A stretch of 64,000 bases of DNA from Croceivirga sp. (GTDB taxonomy: Bacteria; Bacteroidota; Bacteroidia; Flavobacteriales; Flavobacteriaceae). The DNA lies in the NCBI GenBank assembly GCA_028281025.1, contig JANQKR010000017.1:124001-188000 (forward strand), read 5' to 3'. The notes under the pieces were generated by a model. It was not told the DNA's origin. It saw nothing but the letters and a program-made list of their open reading frames with translations, and ran no database searches. This document shows positions 35,542 to 44,907 of this stretch, piece after piece. Within the stretch, counting starts at the first letter, position 1, and each line of letters begins with the position of its first letter. A program made the position numbers and the translations under genes.

Positions 35542-38316
35542 ATGACAAAAAAAATAATTCAGTTGAGCTTGGCATTACTTTTTGTAATGCCCATGTCACA
35601 AGTATTTGCTCAAGAAAGCTATCAAAAGTTCTCAAAAGTAAAAGAACTGGGAGGTATAGAAGAATATATATATGAACCAAACGGAATGAATATGTTATTG
35701 GTTCAAGACAATTCAGCTCCAGTGGTTACGGTACAGGTTGTATATCGAGTGGGTTCTAAGCACGAGGTGACAGGAAATACAGGTTCAACCCATTTGTTGG
35801 AACATTTGATGTTTAAGGGTACTGAAAAATTCAACAAGCAAAAGGGAACTGATATTAGTGGAATTTTAAACAGTATCGGGGCCCAAATGAATGCCACCAC
35901 TTGGAACGACCGCACCAATTATTATGAGACCATTCCAAGTGACAAAATTGAGGTTGCACTGGAAATCGAAGCGGACAGAATGCGAAACTCCCTCTTGTTG
36001 AAGGAAGACAAGGATGCTGAAATGACCGTTGTCCGCAACGAGTTTGAACGTGGGGAAAACAATCCCAATAGCGTATTGAGCAAGGAAATATGGGCAACTG
36101 CTTACATGGCGCATACTTATCACCATTCCACAATTGGTTGGCGGTCAGATATTGAAAAAATGCCTATTGAGGTCTTGCGCGAGTTTTACAACACCTACTA
36201 TTGGCCCAATAATGCCACATTGACTATTATCGGTGATTTTCAAAAAGACGAATTGTTCAATATGGTGGACAAGTACTTTGGTAAAATAACCAAGGCCCCG
36301 CACCCCATGCCACAACCCTATACCGAAGAACCTCAACAATATGGCCCAAGAAAGGTCGTGGTCAAAAAACCTGGAAATACAGGCGTTATTTTAATTGGTT
36401 ACAAAATACCGGGCAGGCTGCACGAAGATTTGCCCGCGTTGACCATATTGGGCCAACTAATAGGCTCTGGGACATCTTCCTTGGTCAATAGAGAGTTTAT
36501 AGATAAGAAAATGGCATTCTATGGATATGCCAGTCCCAGCAATTTCAGGGAAAATGGCCTATTCACCATAGGTTTGGGCATAGATCCAAATTCTGATTAT
36601 GACTCAGTGAACAACAAACTGTTGGGGGCTATTGAAGGAATAAAAACCCAAGGAGTGCCCCAGGAAGATGTTGACCGTGTCATTTCGAAATTAAGTGCAC
36701 AGACCATATTGAACAGAGATGGTTCTGGGAGAATTGCCAGTCAATTGAATGAGGCCATTGCAGCGGGGGATTGGACAGATTATATCAAAGGAGTAGAAAG
36801 GTTGGCCAAAGTGACAGCGGAAGATGTAAAGCGTGTGGCCAATCAATATTTGGTAGAGGACCAAAGCACCACAGGATATTTCATTCCGAAAAACCAAAAT
36901 GGAGGAAACAAACCAGTTACAAAAGGGTCATCATCTTATACACCTGAAGACTCAAAGTATTATTATAGACACCCATATCATAATATCCCTAGGGAAGCAA
37001 TTTCAGATACCTACCATAACGTTATAGGGTCTCCATCAAGAGTCGAGGGAAATTACATTAGAAAAAAAATCAATGGAATTGATGTGATTACCGCCAAAAC
37101 AGGAGCACAGGGCTTTGTTACCGTAGCGGCCAGTTTATCAATTGGAAAGTATTACAATGCCAAAGGGAATACCGCGATACCCGGATTGGTTGTGGACATG
37201 TTGAGCAAGGGCACTACAAAGAACGACAAGTTTGCCTTTTCTCAAAAGCTTGAAGAATTGGGAGTGTCAATAAGCATCGGAGTCAATGGACAGCATGTCA
37301 AGTTAAATTTTAAATGCCTTAAAAAAGATTTGGGGGCCGTGGTCAATCTTTTGGCAGAAGAGTTGCGTTATCCTTTATTCGATGAAAAGGAATTCGATAT
37401 TCTGAAGACTCAAAAAGTTGGAAGTATGAAGCAAAGCCTTTCCAACCCGGAGACCAGGGGCAGTATCGCGTTGTCACAAGCCATTTATCCAAAAGGACAC
37501 CCAAACTACTATGATAGTATTGAGTATTCTATTGAAGAAATTGAAAAAGCGACCCTTGAAGAAGTCAAAAGTTTCCATAAAAAATATTTTGGCCCTGCCG
37601 ATATGCATTTGGTTGCCGTAGGTGATGTCGACACCAAATCTTTGTACAATGCCCTTAAGGGCGGCTTTAATGGGTGGAATGGTGGTATCGCTGGTACTAC
37701 TGACTACACCGAGCCGCAAAAGCGGAATGGCATGACTGAAATTGTCACCATCCCAGAGAAGCCTAGTGCAGAATTGTTGATTGGCCAGTATACCGGTTTA
37801 AAGGTTACTGATGCGGATTACATTCCTTTCTACATCGGGAATTTTGCCCTGGGCGGTGGTTTCGCTGGTAGGCTGATGAAAACGGTAAGGGATGAGGACG
37901 GGCTTACCTATAGCATAGGATCAAGACATGCCGGACACTACGATTCGGGAGGCCATTGGAGAATCAATGCATCGTTCAACCCGGGACTTTTTCAAAAGGG
38001 CTTCGATGCAACAATGGCGCAGTTGGAAAAATGGGTCAATGAAGGAATTACGCAAGAAGAGCTGAACGCTAAAAAATCTAACCTTACCGGAAGGTACAAG
38101 GTGGGGTTGTCCACTACCGGAGGTCTGGCAGCTTCAATTTTGAGCTTTGTTGAACAGGGAGAGGTGCCTGGATACATCCAGCAATACCCAAAGGAAATTG
38201 AAGCTGTGACCCTTGATCAAGTAAACTCTGCCATAAAGAAATACATAGACATGGATAAGCTTATAATTATTAAATCCGGTTCGCTGGATAAGGATGGAAA
38301 ACCTCTTAAGCCCTAA
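35542..38316 (+). CDS. M16-family zinc metallopeptidase (pitrilysin-like)
   Basis: A 924-residue secreted peptidase (signal ends VFAQE) with two M16 halves. The N-terminal half carries the inverted zinc motif HLLEH in THLLEHLMFKGTE with the downstream Glu in EFERGENNPN. The C-terminal half (from about residue 520) lacks HxxEH and is the inactive partner. It degrades peptides in the periplasm. With the SusCD receptor and the HtrA-like protease this suggests peptide use. A terminator follows at 38451. Confidence 0.93.
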   Translation: MTKKIIQLSLALLFVMPMSQVFAQESYQKFSKVKELGGIEEYIYEPNGMNMLLVQDNSAPVVTVQVVYRVGSKHEVTGNTGSTHLLEHLMFKGTEKFNKQKGTDISGILNSIGAQMNATTWNDRTNYYETIPSDKIEVALEIEADRMRNSLLLKEDKDAEMTVVRNEFERGENNPNSVLSKEIWATAYMAHTYHHSTIGWRSDIEKMPIEVLREFYNTYYWPNNATLTIIGDFQKDELFNMVDKYFGKITKAPHPMPQPYTEEPQQYGPRKVVVKKPGNTGVILIGYKIPGRLHEDLPALTILGQLIGSGTSSLVNREFIDKKMAFYGYASPSNFRENGLFTIGLGIDPNSDYDSVNNKLLGAIEGIKTQGVPQEDVDRVISKLSAQTILNRDGSGRIASQLNEAIAAGDWTDYIKGVERLAKVTAEDVKRVANQYLVEDQSTTGYFIPKNQNGGNKPVTKGSSSYTPEDSKYYYRHPYHNIPREAISDTYHNVIGSPSRVEGNYIRKKINGIDVITAKTGAQGFVTVAASLSIGKYYNAKGNTAIPGLVVDMLSKGTTKNDKFAFSQKLEELGVSISIGVNGQHVKLNFKCLKKDLGAVVNLLAEELRYPLFDEKEFDILKTQKVGSMKQSLSNPETRGSIALSQAIYPKGHPNYYDSIEYSIEEIEKATLEEVKSFHKKYFGPADMHLVAVGDVDTKSLYNALKGGFNGWNGGIAGTTDYTEPQKRNGMTEIVTIPEKPSAELLIGQYTGLKVTDADYIPFYIGNFALGGGFAGRLMKTVRDEDGLTYSIGSRHAGHYDSGGHWRINASFNPGLFQKGFDATMAQLEKWVNEGITQEELNAKKSNLTGRYKVGLSTTGGLAASILSFVEQGEVPGYIQQYPKEIEAVTLDQVNSAIKKYIDMDKLIIIKSGSLDKDGKPLKP

Positions 38317-38450
38317 GAATTAATTGCAAAAAGAAAAATAAAGCAACAAGGACGTAGGGTAGTGTCGATTAAATTCGTATTACTAATGAATAATACGAAA
38401 ATATTGGTCATAAGAGCTTTGTTTTCTTAACGTAATTATTTGAGTTAGTT

Positions 38451-38482
38451 AAAAAGACCGCTTAAAAACCGGTCTTTTTTTT
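38451..38482 (+). terminator. Terminator after the M16 peptidase gene
   Basis: Stem AAAAAGACCG/CGGTCTTTTT with a 9-base loop and a long T-run (TTTTTTTT). It lies between the peptidase and the first DsbD-like gene. Confidence 0.85.
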
Positions 38483-38505
38483 GCTCAAATCTAAAAAACG
38501 AGAAT

Positions 38506-38955
38506 ATGAAAAAAATTGGATTAGTACTGTGTTTTGTTCTTTGTGCGATAGTCGCCAATGGTCAGATACTTGACCCCGTGAAATGGTCCACAAATGTCAA
38601 TAAGATCTCTGATGGAGAATATGAATTGGAGGCCATAGCTGAAATAGAGGAAGGTTGGCATCTTTATTCACAGTCAGTTCCCGAAGATGGGCCAATCCCC
38701 ACCAGTTTTGTTTTTAAAGGAAGTTCGGAATACCTAAAGAAAGGAAATACCAAGGAAGAAGAAGGGCACACGGTAGACGATCCAATTTTTGATATGCGCA
38801 TCACCTATTTTGATACAAAGGCATCGTTTAAGCAACGCATTAAGCTTAGGGAAAAAGCACCCTTCTCTGTTAAAGCGGTGGTGGAATTCATGGTGTGTGA
38901 CGACTCGCGATGTCTTCCTCCCAAAGAAGTTGACCTGGTCTTCTCGGTCAACTGA
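38506..38955 (+). CDS. Stand-alone DsbD alpha-domain protein
   Basis: A 149-residue periplasmic protein (signal ends ANGQ) matching only the N-terminal alpha domain of Dsb[29 protein letters not shown] and a CDDSRCLPP cysteine pair. It is a close copy of the N-terminus of the next gene, product of tandem duplication. The cysteines are kept, so it could carry electrons from the membrane domain of the next protein to periplasmic partners such as the TlpA proteins. Confidence 0.88.
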   Translation: MKKIGLVLCFVLCAIVANGQILDPVKWSTNVNKISDGEYELEAIAEIEEGWHLYSQSVPEDGPIPTSFVFKGSSEYLKKGNTKEEEGHTVDDPIFDMRITYFDTKASFKQRIKLREKAPFSVKAVVEFMVCDDSRCLPPKEVDLVFSVN

Positions 38956-38974
38956 TAAATCAAACAATACCATC

Positions 38975-40960
38975 ATGAAAAAATTATTATTGCCATTGTT
39001 CCTATTGGCGGGAATGACCAGTGTATTTTCCCAAGTCTTTGAACCTGTAAAGTGGACCGCTTCGGTGGAAAAAAAGTCAGAAACCGAATATGTTCTTGTT
39101 TCCAAAGCCACTATTGATGAGGGTTGGCATCTGTATTCCCAAGATGTACCTGAAGATGGCCCAATTCCTACCTCCTTTATCTACGATGATAACGGAGGTG
39201 CGATCAAGATATTGGGAAACACTTCCGAAGAAGAGGGGCATACCGTCGATGACCCCATATTTAATATGCGTATTACCTATTTTGAGAAAAGCGCGGTATT
39301 CAAGCAAAAAGTGGAGATTTCCGAAGGAGTTGACAAAATTCTTGGTTTTGTGGAATTTATGGTCTGTGATGACAGCAAATGTTTACCACCCACTGAAATT
39401 GAACTTGAATTCAATTTATTGGATTCTGTATCTGCCGCAGAAAGTTCGGAGTCTGGGCAAATCGATACAGAAGCTCCAGGGGATACTTCGAACCAAACCG
39501 ACAAGAAAGGGCTATGGGCCATATTCTTCATTGCCTTTATCTCAGGTTTTGCCGCTTTGTTGACACCTTGTGTTTTTCCCATGATCCCACTAACGGTGAG
39601 CTTTTTTACGAAACAGAGCAAGAATAAGGCTGTGGGTATCAGAAACGCCATTTTCTATGGGGTTTCGATTATAGTCATATATGTACTCCTCGGTAGTGCG
39701 GTAACGGCTATTTTTGGGGCCGATTCTCTCAACGCTCTTGCAACCAATGTATGGTTCAATATTATCTTTTTCTTGCTACTGGTCGTATTCGCAGTATCGT
39801 TTTTGGGTGCTTTTGAAATTACCCTTCCCAGCTCATGGGCCAATAAAATAGACGAACAGTCGTATAAACGCACAGGTCTTATCGCGATTTTTTTCATGGC
39901 CTTGGCCTTGGCCATCGTCTCGTTCTCATGTACGGGACCCATTGTAGGCACCTTATTGGTTGAAGCAGCTTCCAAAGGAGGGATTGCCCCGGTCATTGGA
40001 ATGTTGGGATTTTCCATGGCCATTGCATTGCCCTTTGCCCTGTTCGCCGCCTTCCCGGGGTGGATGAACTCATTGCCCAAGTCAGGAGGGTGGCTCAATA
40101 CGGTCAAAGTAGTGCTGGGCTTCCTGGAGCTAGCATTAGCATTCAAATTCCTTTCACAAGCCGATTTGGTCTTACAAACTCACTTATTGGAGCGTGAAGT
40201 CTTTATTGCCATTTGGATCGCGGTTTTTGGAGCTTTGGCTTTCTATCTTTTTGGAAAGATACAGCTGCCGCATGATTCCCCGTTGACGCATATTTCGGTA
40301 GGACGATTGGGGCTGGGGCTGTTGACATTGAGCTTTACCATTTATATGATTCCCGGATTATGGGGTGCCCCATTGAACCTTATCAGTGCCTTTCCTCCTC
40401 CTTTGGAATACAGTGAATCACCTTATGGGGTTGGTTATTCTAAAATAGGCGGAGGAACCGTATCCTCAGGTGAACATGGCGAACTGCCGGATGGAGCGCA
40501 TTTGTTGGCGCCCCATGATATCCTGGCATTCAATGATTATGACAAGGGATTGGCCTATGCTAAAGAGGTAGGCAAACCCGTAATGATAGATTTTACAGGT
40601 TGGGCATGTGTAAACTGCAGAAAAATGGAACAAAACGTATGGCCCAAACCGAAAGTGCTAGATATTCTAAAGAACCAGGTAGTGCTAATATCGCTTTATG
40701 TGGATGACAAAAGACCGCTCCCTGAAGGTGAGGTCATTGAATCAAAACTTCGTCCGGGCAAAAAACTAAAATATATTGGTCAAAAATGGAGTGAGCTCCA
40801 GACGATAAAATATAAGGCCAACTCACAGCCTTTTTATGTGCTCATGGGTCATAACGAGGATAATCTGATTGCTCCAGTGGCATATACACCAAATGTTGAT
40901 GAGTACCATAATTGGCTCGTGAAAGGTATTAAAGTTTTTAAAGAGACTTCAGAGCGTTGA
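38975..40960 (+). CDS. dsbD: Thiol:disulfide interchange protein DsbD
   Basis: A 661-residue DsbD. The start at 38975 (MKKLLLP) gives the signal peptide; a longer in-frame reading overlaps the previous gene. The alpha domain has CDDSKC. The eight-helix membrane domain has the two redox cysteines in LLTPCVFPM and [10 protein letters not shown]. The C-terminal thioredoxin domain has CVNC in [11 protein letters not shown]. It passes electrons from cytoplasmic thioredoxin to the periplasm. A thioredoxin reductase gene is nearby (43877), which supplies the cytoplasmic side. Confidence 0.93.
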   Translation: MKKLLLPLFLLAGMTSVFSQVFEPVKWTASVEKKSETEYVLVSKATIDEGWHLYSQDVPEDGPIPTSFIYDDNGGAIKILGNTSEEEGHTVDDPIFNMRITYFEKSAVFKQKVEISEGVDKILGFVEFMVCDDSKCLPPTEIELEFNLLDSVSAAESSESGQIDTEAPGDTSNQTDKKGLWAIFFIAFISGFAALLTPCVFPMIPLTVSFFTKQSKNKAVGIRNAIFYGVSIIVIYVLLGSAVTAIFGADSLNALATNVWFNIIFFLLLVVFAVSFLGAFEITLPSSWANKIDEQSYKRTGLIAIFFMALALAIVSFSCTGPIVGTLLVEAASKGGIAPVIGMLGFSMAIALPFALFAAFPGWMNSLPKSGGWLNTVKVVLGFLELALAFKFLSQADLVLQTHLLEREVFIAIWIAVFGALAFYLFGKIQLPHDSPLTHISVGRLGLGLLTLSFTIYMIPGLWGAPLNLISAFPPPLEYSESPYGVGYSKIGGGTVSSGEHGELPDGAHLLAPHDILAFNDYDKGLAYAKEVGKPVMIDFTGWACVNCRKMEQNVWPKPKVLDILKNQVVLISLYVDDKRPLPEGEVIESKLRPGKKLKYIGQKWSELQTIKYKANSQPFYVLMGHNEDNLIAPVAYTPNVDEYHNWLVKGIKVFKETSER

Positions 40961-40987
40961 GCATTTGGAGATTTGATTGATGATAAG

Positions 40988-41015
40988 GGCCTCGGGTGGT
41001 TACGAGGCCTTTTTT
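40988..41015 (+). terminator. Terminator after dsbD
   Basis: Stem GGCCTCG/CGAGGCC with an 8-base loop followed by TTTTTT. Confidence 0.85.
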
Positions 41016-41032
41016 AAAGTTGTGAAACTTAT

Positions 41033-42541
41033 ATGATCGATAAAATGGATTTAATTCAGGAGATTCCTTCAAAATTAGAAACCTATTTTGAAGATTTCAG
41101 AAACAATACAATAGGATCTGATGATAAATTTTCCTCGATTCATGGAACCCAACGATTGGTTTATGCCGATTGGATTGCGAGTGGAAGATTATACGGACCA
41201 ATTGAAAAGGCAATTCAGGATCGTATCGGGCCAATGATGGCAAATACACATTCATTTTCGAGTGAAACAGGAAAGGCTTCAACGTACGCGTACAAACATG
41301 CCAGACAAATAATAAAGAAACATGTAAATGCTGGAAAGGATGACATATTGGTCACCACTGGTACGGGAATGACCGGTGCTTTGTCACGGTTACAACGAAT
41401 AATGGGACTTCGGTTTCCTCATGTTACCGTTTTTAAACTGCAGCTTCCTGAAAAGGATCGACCAATTGTTTTTATAAGCCATATGGAGCACCATTCCAAT
41501 CAAGTGCCTTGGATGGAGACCATTGCCGATGTTGAGATAGTGCCCAGTGACGAAAATCAGTTAATCGACCTTAAGGCACTAGAACGCTTACTTGAAAGAT
41601 ATCGCGATAGGGACATCAAGATAGGCGCTTTTACAGCGTGTTCCAACGTTACTGGAATTATAACCCCCTACCACGAAATTGCAGGACTGATGCACAAGTA
41701 TGATGGATACTGTATCGCGGATTTTGCAGCTTCTGCCCCTTATGTGAAAATTGATATGCATCCGGAAGACCCTAAGCAGAGGCTCGATGCCATTTTATTC
41801 TCCCCACATAAGTTTTTGGGAGGACCTGGCAGTTGTGGTGTGCTGGTGTTCAACAAGGAATTGTACAAGACCAATGTTCCGGACGTGCCCGGTGGAGGAA
41901 ACGTGAAATGGACGAACCCATGGGGCGAATATGGCTATTTCGATGACGTTGAGACTAAAGAGGATGGTGGTACCCCTGGAATACTTCAGGTCATGCGAGC
42001 TGCCTTTGCCGTCAGGCTCAAGGAGAAAATGGATGTTCAAAATATGCACAAAAGGGAACAGGAACTGCTCAATCTTTGCTATGAACAGTTGGATTCAATA
42101 GCAGGGCTACATATTTTAGGTAACAGGGATGTCAAAAAAATTGGATGTCTGTCCTTTTATGTTGAGAATATCCATTATAATCTTTTGGTCAGGTTATTGA
42201 ACGATCGGTACGGCATCCAGGTCAGGGGCGGATGGTCATGTGCAAGCACCTATGGGCACCATTTATTGGGGATATGTAAGGCCGAGTCAAACAAATTGAT
42301 AAAGGCACTGGAAATACAAAACTTAACGGATAAGCCAGGATGGGTGAGGTTGTCCCTTCATCCCACTGCCACAAACAAGGAAATACGGTTTACCTGCAAC
42401 GCCATCAAGGACATCGCCAATAATATAGAGGAATGGAGGAAGGATTATATATACAATCCCAGAACCAATGAATTTGACCATATATCCTGTGATGACAGAA
42501 AGTTAATAAATAAGGTGGAAGGTTGGTTTGATTCATTTTAA
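41033..42541 (+). CDS. Class V aminotransferase-fold PLP enzyme (cysteine desulfurase/lyase-like)
   Basis: A 502-residue PLP enzyme of the class V group that includes cysteine desulfurases and selenocysteine lyases. The opening VYADWIASGRLYGPIE and THSFSSETGK segment fit, the PLP lysine is in ILFSPHKFLGGPGSCG, and the SNVTGIITPYHEIA segment matches class V enzymes. It is longer than IscS-like proteins. A desulfurase role would fit the later persulfide dioxygenase, but the substrate is open. The start could be the Met four codons in. It is followed by the decarboxylase gene after about 100 bases. Confidence 0.82.
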   Translation: MIDKMDLIQEIPSKLETYFEDFRNNTIGSDDKFSSIHGTQRLVYADWIASGRLYGPIEKAIQDRIGPMMANTHSFSSETGKASTYAYKHARQIIKKHVNAGKDDILVTTGTGMTGALSRLQRIMGLRFPHVTVFKLQLPEKDRPIVFISHMEHHSNQVPWMETIADVEIVPSDENQLIDLKALERLLERYRDRDIKIGAFTACSNVTGIITPYHEIAGLMHKYDGYCIADFAASAPYVKIDMHPEDPKQRLDAILFSPHKFLGGPGSCGVLVFNKELYKTNVPDVPGGGNVKWTNPWGEYGYFDDVETKEDGGTPGILQVMRAAFAVRLKEKMDVQNMHKREQELLNLCYEQLDSIAGLHILGNRDVKKIGCLSFYVENIHYNLLVRLLNDRYGIQVRGGWSCASTYGHHLLGICKAESNKLIKALEIQNLTDKPGWVRLSLHPTATNKEIRFTCNAIKDIANNIEEWRKDYIYNPRTNEFDHISCDDRKLINKVEGWFDSF

Positions 42542-42644
42542 TAACGATTCGCCAGGATGTATTGTTTTGATAAAATTCTGTGCGCTTAATAAAGAAGATT
42601 ACCAAAAAGTGGAACCAATCGGTCCGTGTTGATGAATAGTTAGT

Positions 42645-43901
42645 ATGTATTACCATTGGAAGAAAAAAACACAAAGTGAAATCAAGGCCAAGGTTTTTGG
42701 GGCTTTAAGTAATAATGTGAACTATACCGAACAGTGTATTCTTGGAATTCCGGCTTCCTATCTGGATGAAAAGGTATTTTCCCAAGACGAAACATTTTTG
42801 AAGGAAGCGCCCTTTTTGTCCACCTTGATTACGAATCCCAATCATATAGGTTGCCATACTTTGGGCAGTTCGGAACGTTTTTTTTCCGGAACCCAAAGGA
42901 TTGAAAAAGAACTATTGGATGTATGTGCCATAGATATCCTAGGGGCAAAACCCGAAAGTTTTGATGGTTATGTTGCGTCTGGAGGAACGGAGGCCAATAT
43001 CCAAGCCATCTGGATATACAGAAATTATTTTCAAAAGGAGTATGGTGCATCGCTTGACGAAATAGCAATATTGTGCAGCGCTGACAGTCATTATTCAATG
43101 GACAAGGCAGGCAATTTATTGATGCTCTCCACTTACAAGGTAAAAGTAGCTCAAACCACACGGGAACTGCACCAACAGGAAATCTCAAGGACAATCGACC
43201 TAGCCAAGAGTGATGGAGCAAAGTATTTTATCACGGTCTCCAACATGATGACGACCATGTTCGGTTCTGTGGACGATGTCGATCAATATATTGATGCCCT
43301 TACCGATAGAGACGTAAAGTTCAAGATTCATATTGACGCCGCCTATGGTGGGTTTTATTATCCATTCTCTAATGAAGATTCCCAATTGAGTTTTCAAAAT
43401 GAACATATTAGCTCGGTTACCCTTGATGCGCATAAAATGGCCCAAGCCCCTTACGGTACCGGAATTTTTTTGGCCCGTAAAGGATTTATTGACTATGCCA
43501 ATACCAGGGAGGCCAGCTATGTAGAAGGAGAGGACTATACACTTAGCGGAAGCAGGTCAGGTGCAAATGCAATTGCTGTTTGGATGATACTTATGAAAAA
43601 TGGGCCTTTTGGGTGGAAAGAAAAAGTCTTCATCCTACAAAAAAGGACGGACTGGCTTTGCGAGGAATTAAGGGATTCAGGAATCGCATTCTACAGGAAC
43701 CCATTTTCAAATATTGTAGCCATAGATAGCGAATACATTACACTAAAACTGGCGAATGAATTTGGTCTTGTTCCAGACAACCATTTGAATCCAAAATGGT
43801 TCAAAATTGTTTTAATGGAACATGTTACAATAGAGAAACTGATCAAACTTTTAAATAGAATAAAACAACAACAGATATGGCCACAGATACAGAAAAAGTA
43901 A
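42645..43901 (+). CDS. PLP-dependent group II decarboxylase
   Basis: A 418-residue amino-acid decarboxylase. The substrate-pocket start is HIGCHTLGSSERFFSGTQ; ASGGTEANIQAIW is the PLP-phosphate loop; HIDAAYGGF holds the PLP-nitrogen Asp; TLDAHKMAQAPYG holds the PLP lysine. Similar proteins act on aspartate, glutamate, tyrosine or histidine. Its 3' end overlaps the start of the thioredoxin reductase gene by 25 bases, so the two are coupled. Confidence 0.85.
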   Translation: MYYHWKKKTQSEIKAKVFGALSNNVNYTEQCILGIPASYLDEKVFSQDETFLKEAPFLSTLITNPNHIGCHTLGSSERFFSGTQRIEKELLDVCAIDILGAKPESFDGYVASGGTEANIQAIWIYRNYFQKEYGASLDEIAILCSADSHYSMDKAGNLLMLSTYKVKVAQTTRELHQQEISRTIDLAKSDGAKYFITVSNMMTTMFGSVDDVDQYIDALTDRDVKFKIHIDAAYGGFYYPFSNEDSQLSFQNEHISSVTLDAHKMAQAPYGTGIFLARKGFIDYANTREASYVEGEDYTLSGSRSGANAIAVWMILMKNGPFGWKEKVFILQKRTDWLCEELRDSGIAFYRNPFSNIVAIDSEYITLKLANEFGLVPDNHLNPKWFKIVLMEHVTIEKLIKLLNRIKQQQIWPQIQKK

Positions 43902-44824
43902 AATGCCTTATTATTGGTTCGGGACCTGCGGGGTATACCGCGGCAATATATGCTTCAAGGGCAAATCTCAATCCTGTTCTATATCAAGGGACCCAACCAG
44001 GAGGGCAATTGACCACTACAAATGACGTGGAGAACTTCCCAGGCTACCCTAAAGGAATCACAGGTCCGGAAATGATGATCGAGCTTAGGGAACAGGCAGA
44101 ACGTTTTGGAACGGACGTTAGGGACGGCTGGATAACGAAAGTTGATTTTTCCGAACAGCCACATAAGGTATGGGTAAATGGGGAAAAGGAGATCCATTGT
44201 GATACGGTGATTATTTCCACAGGAGCATCCGCTAGATATTTGGGATTGGATTCGGAACAAAAGTACCTTCAACTAGGGGGTGGGGTATCGGCATGTGCTG
44301 TTTGTGATGGATTCTTCTATAGAAATCAGGAAGTGGTCATAGTCGGGGCCGGTGATTCGGCTTGTGAGGAAGCCCACTATTTGTCCAATCTTTGTGAAAA
44401 AGTGACCATGTTGGTCAGAAGGGACGAGTTCAGGGCCTCCAAGATAATGGAGGCAAGGGTAAGAAATACTGAGAATATTGAGATTTTGCTCAATACGGAA
44501 ACCGTAGAAGTTTTGGGGGACGGACAGGTCGTTACAGGTGTTTTGGCAAAGAACAAGGTGACAGGGGCGACATTTCAGATTCCCGCAACGGGTTTCTTTG
44601 TTGCCATTGGCCATAATCCTAATACGGAAATCTTTAGGGAATACATCGACACAGATGAAACAGGCTACATCAAAAACGTGCCCGGTAGTTCTGAGACCAA
44701 TATTGAAGGGGTTTTTGTAAGCGGGGATGCTGCGGACCATAGGTACAGACAAGCGGTTACCGCTGCCGGTACAGGTTGTATGGCCGCATTGGACGCTGAA
44801 CGCTATTTGGCCTCTCAGGTCTGA
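43877..44824 (+). CDS. trxB: Thioredoxin reductase
   Basis: A 315-residue flavoprotein. FAD-binding GSGPAGYTAAIYASRA, the redox pair in CAVCDGFFY, NADPH-binding GAGDSACEEAHYLSN, and the closing GVFVSGDAADHRYRQAVTAAGTGC are all present. It reduces cytoplasmic thioredoxin with NADPH and so feeds DsbD. No thioredoxin gene itself lies in the window, so the chromosomal one must be used. It overlaps the decarboxylase gene. Confidence 0.95.
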   Translation: MATDTEKVKCLIIGSGPAGYTAAIYASRANLNPVLYQGTQPGGQLTTTNDVENFPGYPKGITGPEMMIELREQAERFGTDVRDGWITKVDFSEQPHKVWVNGEKEIHCDTVIISTGASARYLGLDSEQKYLQLGGGVSACAVCDGFFYRNQEVVIVGAGDSACEEAHYLSNLCEKVTMLVRRDEFRASKIMEARVRNTENIEILLNTETVEVLGDGQVVTGVLAKNKVTGATFQIPATGFFVAIGHNPNTEIFREYIDTDETGYIKNVPGSSETNIEGVFVSGDAADHRYRQAVTAAGTGCMAALDAERYLASQV

Positions 44825-44907
44825 TATTGCATTCCTGAGTCTTATGAATTACACGCGATATTTGAAAACTGACTAAGCCAAACTTTGAGCATCAGAATTT
44901 TGATGAA

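Noticed and set aside
39655..40146. Antisense 163-codon frame in dsbD
   Set aside because: A mirror of the dsbD membrane domain; long antisense frames arise from its codon usage.
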